From positions 297,034 through 361,033 of the forward strand of contig SJOL01009529.1 in assembly GCA_004794785.1 (NCBI GenBank): DNA of 64,000 nt. Direction: 5' to 3'. Position 1 is the first letter of the stretch; each line of letters starts with the position of its first letter. Below are positions 1-11,804 of this stretch, one piece after another. The stretch comes from Opisthorchis felineus. Its lineage: Eukaryota > Platyhelminthes > Trematoda > Opisthorchiida > Opisthorchiidae. The translations under genes and the position numbers were made by a program. A model generated the notes under the pieces. The model was not told the DNA's origin and did not search any database. It saw nothing but the letters and a program-made list of their open reading frames with translations.

Positions 1-34
1 TTAATTAATTAATTAATTAATTAATTTAATTTTA
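1..34. repeat. TTAA microsatellite at window edge
   Basis: Tandem TTAA units fill the first 27 bases and fade into AT-rich DNA. This is a simple repeat with no other visible signal. Confidence 0.9.
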
Positions 35-1254
35 GTAATAAAATTTTAGTATTTTGCCTCAGACTGTTCTCGTTCTTGACAGAAATTTTTTAATTTTTTA
101 TCTTTTGTCGTTGTTGAATCAAAATACTTGCTTGCGGAAACAGCGGTTGCAATGAGCCATTTAAGTTAGATGGTTTATTTTATGATGACATTGTTCCCGC
201 ATTTTATGCCAAAAGGAAAAGCGCAGCCGAAATGCGAACTCATCCAAAAGATATTATTATTCATCTACCCAGTAATTCATTAAAAGTTCACTGCTGACGG
301 CTCCAAAAAGAATGTAACAGTTCTGCATTTTTTCAGGTACTTGGCAACTATTGTCCCTAAGGTAGTTTTTGCAGTCCCATAATTGGCTGATTAATCCAGG
401 CAATCTGACATTTATGGAGTATTCAGATTGTTAATCTATTTTTTATCCATGCTCATAGAACTCCTGTTAATTAACACTATTTTTGAATTCCATAATGGTT
501 TATTTTTAGATGCTACCCTGGTTTTTGTTTTTTTCATTACGTCTTGGATTCTGGTAAAACCAATGCTTGTCAATTCCATCATTTTCAAAATCTCTGGTGC
601 AAAAGAACTACACTGATAAAAACCGTACAATGGAGCACTGGTTCCACTCAGTCTACTTATAATTTGATGTACAATTACAAAATAAGATTGATAATGATTG
701 GGTGGCTAGTCTTACCTGGGGAGCCTGAAGTTTGTAGTCGATCGTTCAGATTTTGATCTTTGGTCTGATGTCACACAATTCTCCCCACGCATTGATATGC
801 GCAATAATGCCGAGTTGACAGCAGTCACTCACCATTTTCAAAAAAATCATCTGAATTCCTATACAGCTTGAGTTCAAAGTGTACTATCACGTCTAACTGT
901 CCGGGCGGACTTGAGACATCATATAATTGGCTCCTAAGCCTGAAAAATGGAGTTATAGCAAGTCATTATATCAGAATCACTGAGCTCTACATTGGTGTAT
1001 GAGACATGATAGAGAGACAATGTGTTGTCTTACTGCCGACAACTCAGGCTGCTGGTTACGCGATTAACAAAAGAATACAACATACAAGGTAGCTTGCACA
1101 AATACATACAGTGAATGTAGTCCACGTTCTAGCGTATGATTCGTCAACATTATTTCTGTGTTACGGTGTGCATAGTTTCACAGTGGAATTTCAGACTGAG
1201 TTTTTTAATTTTGGATGAAGTTATTTCTCCGAGACAGGACTGCTAGATTTCAAG
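35..1254. other. Unassigned AT-rich DNA
   Basis: Only short, overlapping frames on both strands are present and none looks like a known protein. I see no repeat, RNA gene or clear exon here. Confidence 0.6.
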
Positions 1255-1503
1255 ATGTCTGGCCCATTACTAAAGTACTTCTGCCCAATTTTGTGCGCGC
1301 TGTTTCAGAAGCACCATCATCGCAGTCACGAAGAAAACACACGATTTGATATAGTGACCGAAAATATGCGCTTAAGAGAAGCTATCCCATCCGAGAGTAA
1401 AGCAAATACCATTTTATCACACGATTTATCATTTGACCTGTCGGAAGAGATGCCACTTATTGATGAGCCACCCTCTGTTTGCCCTAATTTTGAACGACTT
1501 TGA
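1255..1503 (+). CDS. Hypothetical 82-aa frame, possible terminal exon
   Basis: I do not recognise this protein. The frame is open upstream of the ATG for about 14 codons and ends at a TGA. A hydrophobic stretch near residues 4-17 (KYFCPILCALFQ) is followed by a His/Arg-rich patch and then an acidic, Ser/Leu-rich tail. That is the order expected for the end of a membrane helix plus a cytoplasmic tail. The tail contains EEMPLI, which fits the acidic dileucine sorting pattern [DE]xxxL[LI]. Possible splice acceptors (ttcag, gacag) lie 20-60 bases upstream, so this could be the last exon of a spliced gene. It could equally be a chance frame, since its length is unremarkable and no polyadenylation signal is obvious. 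Confidence 0.3.
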   Translation: MSGPLLKYFCPILCALFQKHHHRSHEENTRFDIVTENMRLREAIPSESKANTILSHDLSFDLSEEMPLIDEPPSVCPNFERL

Positions 1504-1553
1504 TAAAGTGTTGTCCACAAATAATGAGAATAATGAAGTCGGTAATTGTGAAT

Positions 1554-1860
1554 GACTCAGCTGGAACCCAGCTGAATCTTTCGTTTATGATTTTTCTTAT
1601 TAGCTGAATGTGTTGCACCAGGCCGCCTCATATTTCAGTTGGTACGATATTCGAGATATCGCTTTACATTTATAGACATAATACACTACTCATAAGGTTG
1701 CTGAAAATTCTTTGACAGCCCACGACCTGTTTCGTCCTTCTTGGGCTCATCAGGTAGGCGCAGTCTCCGAGTTTCTGTCAAACGTATGTTCTACTTGTAA
1801 CCAAATTGCATGAGACTAGCAAAATACACTCATTTGCAAAAAAAATTTGGTTCTGAGATA
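1554..1860 (-). repeat. 307-bp ribozyme repeat, copy A
   Basis: A near full-length, degenerate monomer of the dispersed family described under copies C and D. It keeps the family order: the segment beginning GACTCAGCTGGAACCC, the ATATTCGAGATATCGC segment, the ribozyme core, and an end at TTTGCAAAAAAAATTTGG. The ribozyme reads on the minus strand. It opens a cluster of four copies within 2.8 kb. Confidence 0.75.
1691..1788 (-). ncRNA. Degenerate hammerhead ribozyme (copy A)
   Basis: Read on the minus strand, CTGATGA lies at 1747-1753, followed by a short helix II and GAAA. The cleavage region reads GTC followed by GTGGGC, which can pair with GCCTAC just upstream of CTGATGA to give helix I. 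Damage is visible: helix II has a mismatch (GCCC against GGAC) and helix III reads ACAGGT instead of the self-complementary ACCGGT. The outer arm has decayed (CAAACGTATG where other copies have CAACCTTATG). It is likely inactive or weak. Confidence 0.6.
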
Positions 1861-2044
1861 AGCTGTAAATATTGCGTGCTTGAGTCATAAATAGGTAGTT
1901 CTGAAACTGTGTGTTGTAAAGAGCTTACCATGGGTGCCTCCGGGAATGCCCAGGTTCGCCAGTCAGCTTCCACGTAAAAAACAAGAGAAAAGGTTCTTGC
2001 GCATTCGAAAAACAGAGTGAACTCTCAAAGTACACTTATTTTCA

Positions 2045-2262
2045 CACAGCTTTGGTTTTTACGGGAGACTCAACCGAATTCCACCTGGATCCCTCGCTTT
2101 TGATGTTGGCCAAATAAATGTGTTGCACAGAAACTCTTCGTGTTTTAGTTGGTACAATATTCAAGATATAGCAGTATATTTTCTCAAAGGAACCCAGTCA
2201 TAAGTTTGCTGAAAGCTCTATGAAGGGTCGAATAGTTTTTAGCGTCCTTATGAGTAGTTTCC
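2045..2262 (-). repeat. 307-bp family, copy B, core lost
   Basis: A diverged partial copy. It keeps the GTTGGTACAATATTCAAGATA segment and a CATAAGTTTGCTGAAA arm. It then runs into CCTTATGAGTAGTTTCC, which is the arm of the family in the opposite orientation. The CTGATGA core is absent, so this looks like a fold-back derivative without a ribozyme. Confidence 0.55.
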
Positions 2263-2730
2263 CTCCAGAGGGATTTCCAAATTTTCGCGTAGTATTATAC
2301 TTTTCATAAGAAGTTGGGATGTTGGCGATTTCGATGGTAATATACTGGACCATTGAGGGCGACTTTTGCTGAGTGTAATATTCTCGACACTAAAATCAAT
2401 ATTGGAAAAGAGTTGAGCGCATTTTTTACGTGTTGCACACTTCCGCATGATGGTTGTATACTCGTTTCTGCAATCGAAAATATCCAAAGAATTTTCTTCT
2501 AAATAGTCGATAGCCCATTACCAGTAATGATGGCACATGTTGGCGAAGCAACAAAAAATCGGATCGTAGGTTGTTGACTGGCTTTAAATCTGACGAGGCG
2601 TGTTGAAATTAAAAAAAATCTTATCGAGGCTTAGGCTACGCAAAAAGCTACTCAATCAGTTTGTAACAAGAGAAAAAATTCTAAACTGTGAGGGAAATGA
2701 AATAAAGAAATAAATATTTGCGAACAAATT
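2263..2730. other. Spacer between repeat copies B and C
   Basis: No gene or RNA is recognised. One 79-codon minus-strand frame is present but shows no family resemblance. Confidence 0.5.
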
Positions 2731-3073
2731 TGCAAACAAATTTGGTTTTGTGAGAGACTCACCTGGAACCCAGCTGAACCTCTCGTCTGTGATGTTTCCA
2801 GGCAACTGAATGTGCCACACCAGGGCGCCCTATTTTCCAGTTGCTACGATATTCGAGATGTCGCGATATATGTATATTCGTAATGCACCACTCATAAGGT
2901 CACTGAAAATTCTTCGATGGCCCACGACCGGTTTTGCCCTTCTTGGGGCTCATCAGGTAGGCGCAGTCCCCGAGTTTCCGTCAACCTTATGTTCTACTTG
3001 AAACCAAATTGCACGGAATAAGCGAAATACAATCAGTTGCAAACAAATTTGGTTTTGCGAAAGACTCACGATT
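2731..3073 (-). repeat. 307-bp ribozyme repeat, copy C (1.1 units)
   Basis: One full monomer plus about 36 bases of the next. The string TGCAAACAAATTTGGTTTTG occurs at 2731 and again at 3038, an offset of exactly 307 bases, each time followed by a near-identical GAGACTCAC-like stretch. Copy D has the same period. One monomer flanked by the start of the next is what a fragment of a tandem array, or the product of a multimeric transcript, looks like. The ribozyme core lies at 2893-2991 on the minus strand. Confidence 0.85.
2893..2991 (-). ncRNA. Hammerhead ribozyme, core mutated (copy C)
   Basis: Minus-strand reading shows CTGATGA (2950-2956), helix II GCCC/GGGC with a CAAGAA loop, ACCGGT helix III, the GTC cleavage triplet and helix I GCCTAC/GTGGGC. 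The GAAA block reads AAAA, changing the invariant G12. That guanine is needed for catalysis in hammerheads generally, so this copy is probably dead. The outer arms are decayed on one side (CATAAGGTCA against CAACCTTATG). Confidence 0.75.
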
Positions 3074-3926
3074 TGTCTGAAGAACTACTAGACAATGAAA
3101 TGTGCTATATAAGGAATATCATGGTGATGGTGATCGGTATTAAAATACACATCAATAGTCAGGTAAATCACTCACTGTTCCCATCTAATTGGTGTTTGAT
3201 AAATCCAAGCCGTTTGCAGTATTGCCGTCTCCATAGGCAACACAGGATCTAAGTTTGGGTAAGCTCACGCCTAGAACCCCTTGCCGGTTACTTTTTAATG
3301 ACCTTTCGTGGTATTCCAACCTGCTCGGAGGCCACTCATCAATTTTCTGTCTTGCCAGATAATCTGTTAAACATAAAGTTCCAAACCCAAACTTAACGAA
3401 ATCAATGCGATCGATCCCAATGTCACCGACTCTCGCTAACTACCTTCACGAACTAGTTGCTGATTGAGCCGTAGACCGTAATTATGCTTTGTTTCCGGTT
3501 TGCAGTTGTTTGCCGTAGTGGTTATTTTAAACCTAACTTGCCGTGGTACACTTTGCTTTTCCACTCCACAGCAACCGCTTGTAACGCTATTTACTCGTTT
3601 TTCAACACATTGAAGATTTTCGACCTGAATTCACATGGCAAAGTTTTCAGGTCTTCCAAGGCATTTGGAGTTCAGCCACCCCTTAGTACAACATATTGCG
3701 CAGTTCTTTTTGTCCAGAGGATTGTTCCTAACATTTTTTTATCTTGTTAATGAAGGTGGTTGTCATATCATCTTTATCGGAACTGGATTATCTGTCCCAT
3801 GATTCCTTGGAGGATGATTTTGCCTTTGCTGACGGTTGGGCCATGTGTGCAAAGATTCAGGAGATTGGGTCTGCCACGGTCAACTTGTATAATGCCTAGG
3901 AATAAAAAAAAACCCTCACACAACAA
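3074..3926. other. Unassigned DNA between repeat copies C and D
   Basis: Short frames only. An 88-codon plus frame (3484-3750) is hydrophobic and Cys/Phe-rich but has no splice context or family match, so I do not call it. Confidence 0.5.
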
Positions 3927-4346
3927 CATCACAAACGAGAGTTTCAGCTGGTTTCCAGGTGAGTCTCTCGCAAAACCAAAGTTGTTTACAAATGAGTGTA
4001 TTTCGCTAATTTCGTGCAATTTAGTTTCAAGTAGAACATAAGGTTGACGGAAACTCGGGGACTGTGCCTACCTGATGAGACCCAAGAAGGGCGAAGCCGG
4101 TCGTGGGCTGTCGAAGAATTTTCAGTAACCTTATGAGTAGTGCATTACGAATATACATATATCGCGACATCTCAAATATCGTAGCAACTGGAACATGAGG
4201 CGCCCTGGTGTGGCACATTCAGTTGCCTGGAAACATCACAAACGAGAGGTTCAGCTGGGTTCCAGGTGAGTCTCTCGCAAAACCAAATTTGTTTGCAAAT
4301 GAGTGTATTTCGCTAATTGCGTGCAATTTGGTTTCAAGTAGAAAAA
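3927..4346 (+). repeat. 307-bp ribozyme repeat, copy D (1.36 units)
   Basis: A head-to-tail partial dimer in the opposite orientation to copies A-C. CATCACAAACGAGAG begins at 3927 and again at 4234, an offset of exactly 307 bases. About 110 bases of the second unit follow and end at TTTCAAGTAGAA, the point just before the ribozyme arm would begin. Order in the ribozyme sense: linker, ribozyme (4037-4135), the segment with ATATACATATATCGCGACATC, then the next linker. Tandem short monomers each with one hammerhead are the hallmark of animal retrozymes and of the Schistosoma SM-alpha satellite (established). Membership here is my inference from structure. Confidence 0.85.
4037..4135 (+). ncRNA. 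Type I hammerhead ribozyme (copy D)
   Basis: Outer arms CATAAGGTTG (4037-4046) and TAACCTTATG (4126-4135) can pair over nine bases. Inside them, helix I is GCCTAC (4066-4071) with GTGGGC (4103-4108). Then come CTGATGA (4072-4078), a short helix II closed by G79/C92, and GAAG where the consensus is GAAA, giving a G-U instead of an A-U pair beside the scissile site. Next are CCGG and TC, with predicted cleavage between 4102 and 4103. Helix III is only about three base pairs with no loop, so two molecules would probably need to pair, as is known for short-helix-III hammerheads. Helix II also carries an A where a C is usual. Activity is uncertain. Confidence 0.75.
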
Positions 4347-7344
4347 TAAATATTTAATTTTAATTCGATTGATTAACTGGATATGGCTTGACACTATCGA
4401 AGACGTAAACCATTTCGGTTTGAATGCACATCCAATAGCTACAATTCGGAGATGTCCTGTACGCTAAGACACGGAGGGCTATCTGGGGGACAGGATGACA
4501 AAATTAATCGCCACGCTGGTGAACAAACCAATCCAATCACTTGGTCCCAAATGCCAGTGAACATCACCACCACCTTTTCATCCACTGTCGCTCTACCACT
4601 CACCTGTGGGCCAAAACCAACTTTTGGGTAACGCTGAACAAGTTAATGCATTTGAATCCGCCACCTGAATGGAACTGAGAATCAACAACAGACTTGGCCA
4701 TTCATAAAGAGGCAACAGGTTAGCGATGTCGGCGGTCGAAATCAAATGCAATCCAAAGATATAGTCGTTTGTCTGAAATTGTTGTTGACTTGACCTTGCG
4801 GACCTCCTCGATATTGTGGATTAAAAACTGGGAACGATTTGCAAGTAGTGGTGTACACTGGACAGCAATGTCATACATATATCTGGGGACGAGAATTTCC
4901 TAGACCGGCTTATATTATAGATTATTATTATTATATTATTATTCTATAATTTATATATTATATATTATAAATTATTATTATATTATAAATTGTAATCGGC
5001 TTCTGCTTGTGAAATAACACCACACAGTACAAGTTTTCATTATCCCTACTGACACAAGTACACTAGCAACAAATGCTGGTGCCTAACTGCTTAGTAAGAC
5101 TTGGACTGAAAAGCGTAGAGTAGGGACTCATCAAGGTTTACCTGATAACTACATAAAAAAACCACCAGGAACGAAATAGTCACAACAAAATGAGTAAACG
5201 CGTCTGAGCACCACGCCAAATTGAAACATCAGCTGGACTGATCCACAGTTTTTTGCGAACCTCACTCGACATGAGCTTACGGTACAATGACAGAAAATCT
5301 TTAGTCAGTAGTCTCACTAGGAAATGGCAACAAGCCCACCACTGGGCAGGTTACGTACCATGTATTGTAAGGCTTCCTACCACTTGTAAGAAGACCCACC
5401 CACAACCAACACCACAGGACCACCACAGGGCAGTGCCGGCCGTCATTTCGCAATACCAAGTCGTTGCATCTCAACTACCATCCTTAACAACAAGGTTTCG
5501 AAGTTCAAGTCACAGCCTTCTTTGTTGAGCAGTAGTTTGACTTGTGTACTGCATGTTCTAACCACATTAAACTGCAGATTTTATACTCTGCTGTGATTAT
5601 CGTGCCTCATGTTTAGTCAGCCAATCATGAATAGTTTCATTGCAAATACACCACAGTCAGGTTAAGCCCGCAATAGTAAAAAGTCATTGATGATCAAATA
5701 GTTGAATCCACTTAATGTCGTCTTAGTTGAGGGACCACTTTTCACAACTACAAGGCAGGATTGCCATTACAGTTGCACTATATACAAAACCCTTAAGCTT
5801 CAATCAATCATCTAGTTGACCCCATGAATTAGGCAAGTTCACAAAGGTGTCTGCACAGCCACCTTCTGTCATGATGTCACCCAGATGGGTAAACGGGTCA
5901 ACTAACTGCCGTTTTTCCTACTGAAGCTTCAGATGAGTTCCGTAATCCTTTACACTTTGAAGGTGCACCACGCAAACCGAAACCGGGACCACATCTATAA
6001 GTCTACCCAGAATAGACTGTGTGCCCCGATAGTCATCATTTTACAAGAAATTGACGTAATAGTCCTCCTGTCAATGTAATTTCGATACCAAGAGCTACGA
6101 CTACTTTGTTCGAGCTAATATTCGTCTCACAAATGAACAGTAAGGAAGAGAGGAGGTAGACTTTTTGAACTACACTATGTGTAGGAAAACTCCTGGACAT
6201 TTCCTTGTCAGCTTTTGTACAATCAAAAGGGTGGGACTACAAGGCACATAATATATTCGCAAACATTATGGAAGCTGCCGTTTGATTATGTGGAAGAAAT
6301 GACGTATACACTGAGCCAAAGGCTACTTTAAATTCAGGGAATACCGTAACTGGTCGCTGGCGGTGTGATGAAGCTGCTGGAGCATTTGACATATCATGAA
6401 TTTATTATCACGCTCCCCGTCCACGGTTTAAACATTGCCTGTTGCTGTTGCGTCTCCGCGCCGCAATATTATTAAAGCCAGTAGCCGGGTTACGACAACC
6501 CTCTTGTTTGGAACCGCTGTTTTCTGTGTCTTTTTGACTAGAGACATGGTGACTAATTGGCCAAATCTGTCCTTAAATGATTTCAAACAGCTTTGTTAAG
6601 GTATCACAGAAAATTTTTTCGTTGTCCTTAAATAACGCTTGCATAAGCCCATCCAACGGGAAACGGGCGCCAGATTTACTCTGACCGAGCAAGAGCACCG
6701 CTAGTACTTGTGTCTGCGCTTTGTAAGCAGTGATAAGAATAACTTGCCTAGCTCACAGAAACTATTATCGCCCATAAATAAAAACGTTCTCCCCTCAGCC
6801 GACTCAATGTGAATATCCTAAAGCAGATAATGTAAATCCCCATGCCAGTCTTAAGCCTACTCCTTCATTAACATTCTTTGTTTGGAAATGCGCAGAAAAC
6901 ATTGGTTCCGATGAAACGTCTCCTAAGCTTTTTCACGGCCCACCTTTGAGGAAAAGAGTTTTACAGTGATTGTCTGTTGTGGAGTGGTTTGACGATCATA
7001 TCTTTGATGTGCCTGTTACCGGAACTCTCTTACGGTTGCTCTTGGTACATTCACCGCTAAAGCAGTGAATGATCTCATCCAAAGCATCCACCATAAGTTT
7101 CTTGGTATAATCTACAAAAGTAAATTAATCCTGGTCGTCTAGTTTGTGATCTTCGCGGAAATGACCTTCTGTCTTCTGTGAGCTCAAATAAATTCACAGT
7201 TCAAAGCTTTGAGTTTTGTGCGTGTAATCCGCTTGTTCGAAGCAGCTAACATGAGTCAGAGTAAGTGATAAGCTACTTCAAAAAAGAGTTCCATATCGGG
7301 CGTCCTGTGATATTTATGTTTTACCCTACTGTTACGATTTCTTT
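4347..7344. other. Unassigned DNA with an AT microsatellite-like patch
   Basis: A patch of ATTATTATA/TATATTATAA low-complexity DNA lies at about 4915-4992. The remainder holds only short frames. A 91-codon plus frame at 5253-5528 is rich in His, Pro, Thr and Ser without recognisable domains. I find no RNA gene or mobile element. Confidence 0.5.
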
Positions 7345-7542
7345 TTGACCGCGTGGGGGAGATGGCTCAGTCGTTAAAGCGCGGATTTACTGACCGGAAG
7401 GTCCGTGGTTTGAACCCGACCTCGGCATCCCGACTTTCCCTGTCTAGGCTTGGGCAACCTGGCTTCCTTCGGGTGGCATGGTAGCTAGGCACCGAAAGGG
7501 TGTTACAACTGAACGATTATCCTTTTTATCTTGACCGTGTGG
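7345..7542 (+). mobile_element. tRNA-derived SINE, copy 1, with target-site duplication
   Basis: The head has a pol III A box (TGGCTCAGTCG, 7363-7373) and B box (GGTTTGAACCC, 7407-7417) about 44 bases apart. A conserved body follows (GCTTGGGCAACCTGG and TAGCTAGGCACCGAAAGGG) and a tail ACTGAACGATTATCC. It is bracketed by TTGACCGCGTGG (7345-7356) and TTGACCGTGTGG (7531-7542), a 12-bp target-site duplication with one mismatch. Hence the inserted body is about 174 bp. Related copies occur near 21.8, 22.8, 36.4, 38.8 and 51.1 kb. It is nonautonomous: no reverse transcriptase is encoded and the LINE partner is not seen. Confidence 0.85.
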
Positions 7543-9865
7543 AAACTTTCTTTTGAGACCTCCGATCATTTGTCGATTTTTCTCCAGCTTATTCGATTGT
7601 TTATCAGGAAAACAAAATTTCTGTATGACTGCCACTATATCTGCTTGGTTGGATACTGCAAGCGTATGTATAATCAAGATTCTTATATTGATGCTGGTAA
7701 GATAATCAGCTTGTCCAGCGAGCGTTACAGAATATTTCCAATGAAAGATGATTAGTGTTGGTATATGGGTGCACTGATGACTATCATCAACAAGGACACT
7801 ACAGAATGACTTCAATTAGAGGACAAAAGCACAGCTGAAAATCTCCAAATTCCATATCAGCAATTTGTAAGTAGCTCAAAGGGAAGGATAATCCACAACG
7901 CTCGAGCCTTTCACCTTTGTCATCGTCAGTCAAAGATCCAGTCAAAGGGTGAATGATAATTTATAAAGCTGACGGCCAACAGCTCACGGACGACTGATAC
8001 CCGAGACGATATGAGTTCAAATCGCAGTGCAAATTTGTAAGGCGCGCCAACCGGATTGCTCTCGATAAGCATAAGGTGAAGTTAAATATTCAGACATCCT
8101 TACAATACCAGCGCATTTTCGGGTGCAAATTTTGCATTTTTGTAGGTGTTTGTTTGGAATTCCACTTTGAAAGAGTGATTTTAGCTCCGAACCAGCCTTT
8201 CTTGATAGTCAGATTGTTTGTCAACAAACTGAATCCCGAAAATCCTCATGCTGGATGATTAATTGGATAGAAAGTATTCTCTGCGTTCACAGTTCGATAC
8301 TTGGCGTGATAAATCGTAACAAACATCCGTAGTAATTTCACCCGGCATCTAAGGCGTAACTGGTATTCTAAATAAATACGCATAGCTGCAAGGTCACAAC
8401 TTTTTAGAGTGAACGTTCCGAACAGTCATTTTTAATACTACTTCTGTTATCCACACGAGATACGACTCCACAGCTAGAGGTTCTTATCTATTCGAATCGT
8501 AATAGGAACCCGCCCCAGTACTCACCAGAATCGGTCACAACGTCCGATTCAAATTCAATATCAAACTTTGTAAGTGGGAGCCATCTGTTTCCTTCATTTT
8601 ATTCATGTTGACTGGTATGCTTTCACCAAATTATGTACACATGTCACCCAATTAACTGTGAGATTTGACAGGGAAGTTGGCAGTTATCACAGAATAACAA
8701 TCTGTATACGCAGACGTCCTCGTTTCCCCCACATGAATTTCACTGATAGATTCTGACAAATATACAAGTACAGATCACTGTTGGTTGAAGACGTGGACTT
8801 GATGGTTTACCTGAAGAGTTTGACCAAATATCCCTCATTGTTTCGAGTGCACTTCAGTTTGTTAAGTAAATTAGTAACTCTGATCTCCTGCGAAATGCCA
8901 GCTTACATTTGCACTCAAGGAAGAATGACATTCAAAGCAAGGGGATTAAACCAACACGAAGTAACCTTTGACACTGCTTAGGAATACGTTTGTTTATACG
9001 ATGCTATCTCAATAACTCTGCTAAATGAGACACTGCTGATAAGCTAGTATTGTGTTCTTTTACTGCTTAACCCTTTCAAGACAGTCCTTCACTAAGTAAA
9101 GTCGTGGTCAGACTGTAGTGACTTTCTAGTGACCTCCTGATGACGATTTTGTAAAGTATCCCCAAAAACGGAAATCTCCATTCGACGAAAGCTCATATTC
9201 CTCTTTATATGGAATGGCATCCAGTTGAGAGATTACTCCAACTGTTTATCCATGCTTTGACGTTTAGAGAAATTGCCTGCTACTTGAGGGTGCTGACTAA
9301 TGACTTGATTTTCAAACACTGGAGACGATTTTTTTCGCCCATTGCTCCTCACCTTGACTACAGATTACAAGACGGCGCCTGAATCTGGCAAACTACGCGT
9401 TGAAGGATAATTACTTATTAGGTTGGACCTAGCGGAAGGAAGAAGAGATCTCAGTTTGTTCAGACTTAGATCAGTTTGATGCCAGCATGAAAGTTTGAAA
9501 GATTTTTAGCTCACTATTCGGTTTAGTGACTTTATTACACTAGCAATTTACAGAGTACACACATGCCCGCTTGGCGTCCGGACCTTCCTTTCTGCACAAA
9601 AACGTTGAAAGAGAGGATACAAATTGGATGAATAACTGAGCGTCCTATTTCATGTGAGATACACAACTCAGAAAGCGTTCCATCACCTTAAGGTGGTGAT
9701 TATGTTTTTATCGCTACTCCATGTATCTGCCTTCATGAGCCAACATTTCAACACAAAGCTCTGGTTAGTTTCAATAACGATTATGTTTTGAAAATAAATA
9801 CCCAGTCAACACGTTCTTCCGGCGTCGCTTCAGGCTTACGAGTGCAGATAATCTATCGTTTACTA
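7543..9865. other. Unassigned DNA
   Basis: Short frames in all directions, none with a domain or a convincing exon boundary. No repeat family member is recognised. Confidence 0.5.
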
Positions 9866-10135
9866 CTAGTGTGACGGTGTATAACACTGATGAAACGTTT
9901 GAGTAGTGTCTGGTCCGGTATCCAAGTTTCGTGCCCTATCTGATGGAAGGTGAATGTTAGTGCAAAAATTATGGAACCGCTTTGCGGTGTTTGTTCGTAC
10001 TTGTTTGATATCCGGAGAAGACTCAACAAAGTTCAGCAGGACGTTTGGAATTGTTCTCTTTTCAAAAACCCTGTGCACATGGGATATTCAATTCCGTGTC
10101 CAATGGCTTGTAACTGCTTAGTTCTCGTTCGTTAA
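9866..10135 (+). repeat. Dispersed repeat, copy 1 (partner at 57.5 kb)
   Basis: The stretch ACTGATGAAACGTTTGAGTAG (21 bases, first 20 quoted elsewhere as ACTGATGAAACGT...) and about 150 following bases resemble 57488-57640. Best matched are the AACACTGATGAAACG block and a block coding MEPLCGVC (near 9971-9994), where the partner would code MEPFCNAC. The differences there fall mainly at third codon positions, which suggests both descend from a protein-coding element. Identity by eye is about 65-70%. The family is not recognised. Confidence 0.4.
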
Positions 10136-11804
10136 TAAATAACTATGTTTGGATCAATGACCATAACCTTTTTATAATGGAGGTGTCCTAGCTTTTCTAG
10201 ACGTTCTTTTAATAATAAACAGGAATGAACAAATAGCGCAAAGTGGTTCCATAATTTCCACACCAACCTTCATCTGCTATCAGATTCGGGGAGCAGATAC
10301 TACTCACCTGGTCCTTCCGTAGTATGCACCATTTCACAAGTAGGACTTATTCAAATCGATTATCACGCACCGACATCTAATTCCAAATTACGTGCTTCTT
10401 CTATAAACGCTTTGGTTGATATTGAGTATCGTGGACCTGGAAAGTGTCTTTTGAACCTGACATTTGCTGCATTTGGAGAACATGTCCTCACTTCGGTCAA
10501 AACTTCGCTGAGGCAACAACTGTCTGTTCGTGATGTCTGTCTGCTGTTCAATCTCTGAATCAGATAGTTATGACGATAATCTACACTGTCTCTTAATGCC
10601 TCATATGCCTATTTATGCCGCAGGATAATTTTTCACTGTCAGTCCACAGGAAAGTCATTTCGGCTGTCAGGTTTGTGTGTAATAACTTGACGGATGGCAA
10701 GCCTCCCTGATGGCTCAGCTGAGAGACAACGATCTAGTAAGTGCGATCCCGACTATCCAGACTTGTACCCAGCAGTGTGTGTTTATTCACGTTACTTGTT
10801 TCTAAAGGCTTTACAGTTCAACCTAAGCGGACATTACAAATTTCGGGCGGATCAGAGCCCCGGATACCAGTCCCAAAATACGAAGTGAGTAACTCAATTT
10901 AAGATTGCTTGGCTCGTGAGAGCGTTGCATGTAATACCAGTTTGACGGTCTGCCAATATCCAGAACGTCAAGCCAAAGATGCCTTTCCTCGGACAACAGG
11001 GTAAAGGGAAATTTCAGTGGAAAATATTTCTGTGTAAAACTTTGTAAATGGATACATGTAATTACGAATTATGTGCTAAAATGGACAAGCTCTCTGTATC
11101 TGTGTCTATTATCTCAGTTCAAGTGTTATTTCAGTTGTCTAGAATTTCATGGGTAAAAAAGCGAAATCTTTATTCCGTCTTCAGTATAATCAACTTTCTA
11201 AGTCAAAACTTATGTAGCTAACTTGGGGAAGGAATGCACGTGATTCTGCATCAATGTGGCTCTAGTTGTTTTTTGACAAAAATCTGCACTTAAATGCAGA
11301 TCACTTACATCGATGCAATTAAGAACTTTGATGGATACAGGTAATTTATAATCTAACCACTGTGGCCAATCAGCACAGACCTAGAACTAATTCATTCAGC
11401 CAATGAAAAAGCAAGTGTGCAAAAGTGACTTCGTGATTAGCAAACGCAAATCACTCTCCATCTGATGTTCCCTTCTGCGGATATTCTTTGTAAAGCCTAT
11501 TCAAAACTATCACATCAACGGTGAGTGCGGGACTCTTCACAAGATTTTCTTTTACAATATATACTGCTAAAACATCTTTGAAAATGTTTGCATATTTGGC
11601 ATAGTACGTGAATTTATGATAACAAATTAAAAGTACGAATATATCCTGCTGCTCAAACTTCTGAGCAAGTCGATCTCTTTGTAAAAGTAAACTGTTAAAA
11701 GAAGCAAAACATCCATTTTATTATTCGATTAGGCGAAAGTTAGGTAATGAGGTATGCAAGGTGTTTTGGTGTAATCGGTATTAAGTAGTGTCGGCTGGCT
11801 CTAA
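10136..11804. other. Unassigned DNA with one weak exon candidate
   Basis: A plus-strand frame at 10694-10888 starts with ATG, and near its end GAA|GTGAGT at about 10883 would be a good splice donor. It encodes an unremarkable soluble peptide. Nothing else is recognised. Confidence 0.4.

Noticed and set aside
7357..7430. A functional tRNA gene at the head of SINE copy 1
   Set aside because: A and B boxes are present, but the body, tail and target duplication show it is a SINE, and no intact cloverleaf with a proper acceptor stem was evident.
7444..7815. 123-codon minus-strand frame
   Set aside because: It runs through the SINE body into flanking DNA, so its length is accidental.
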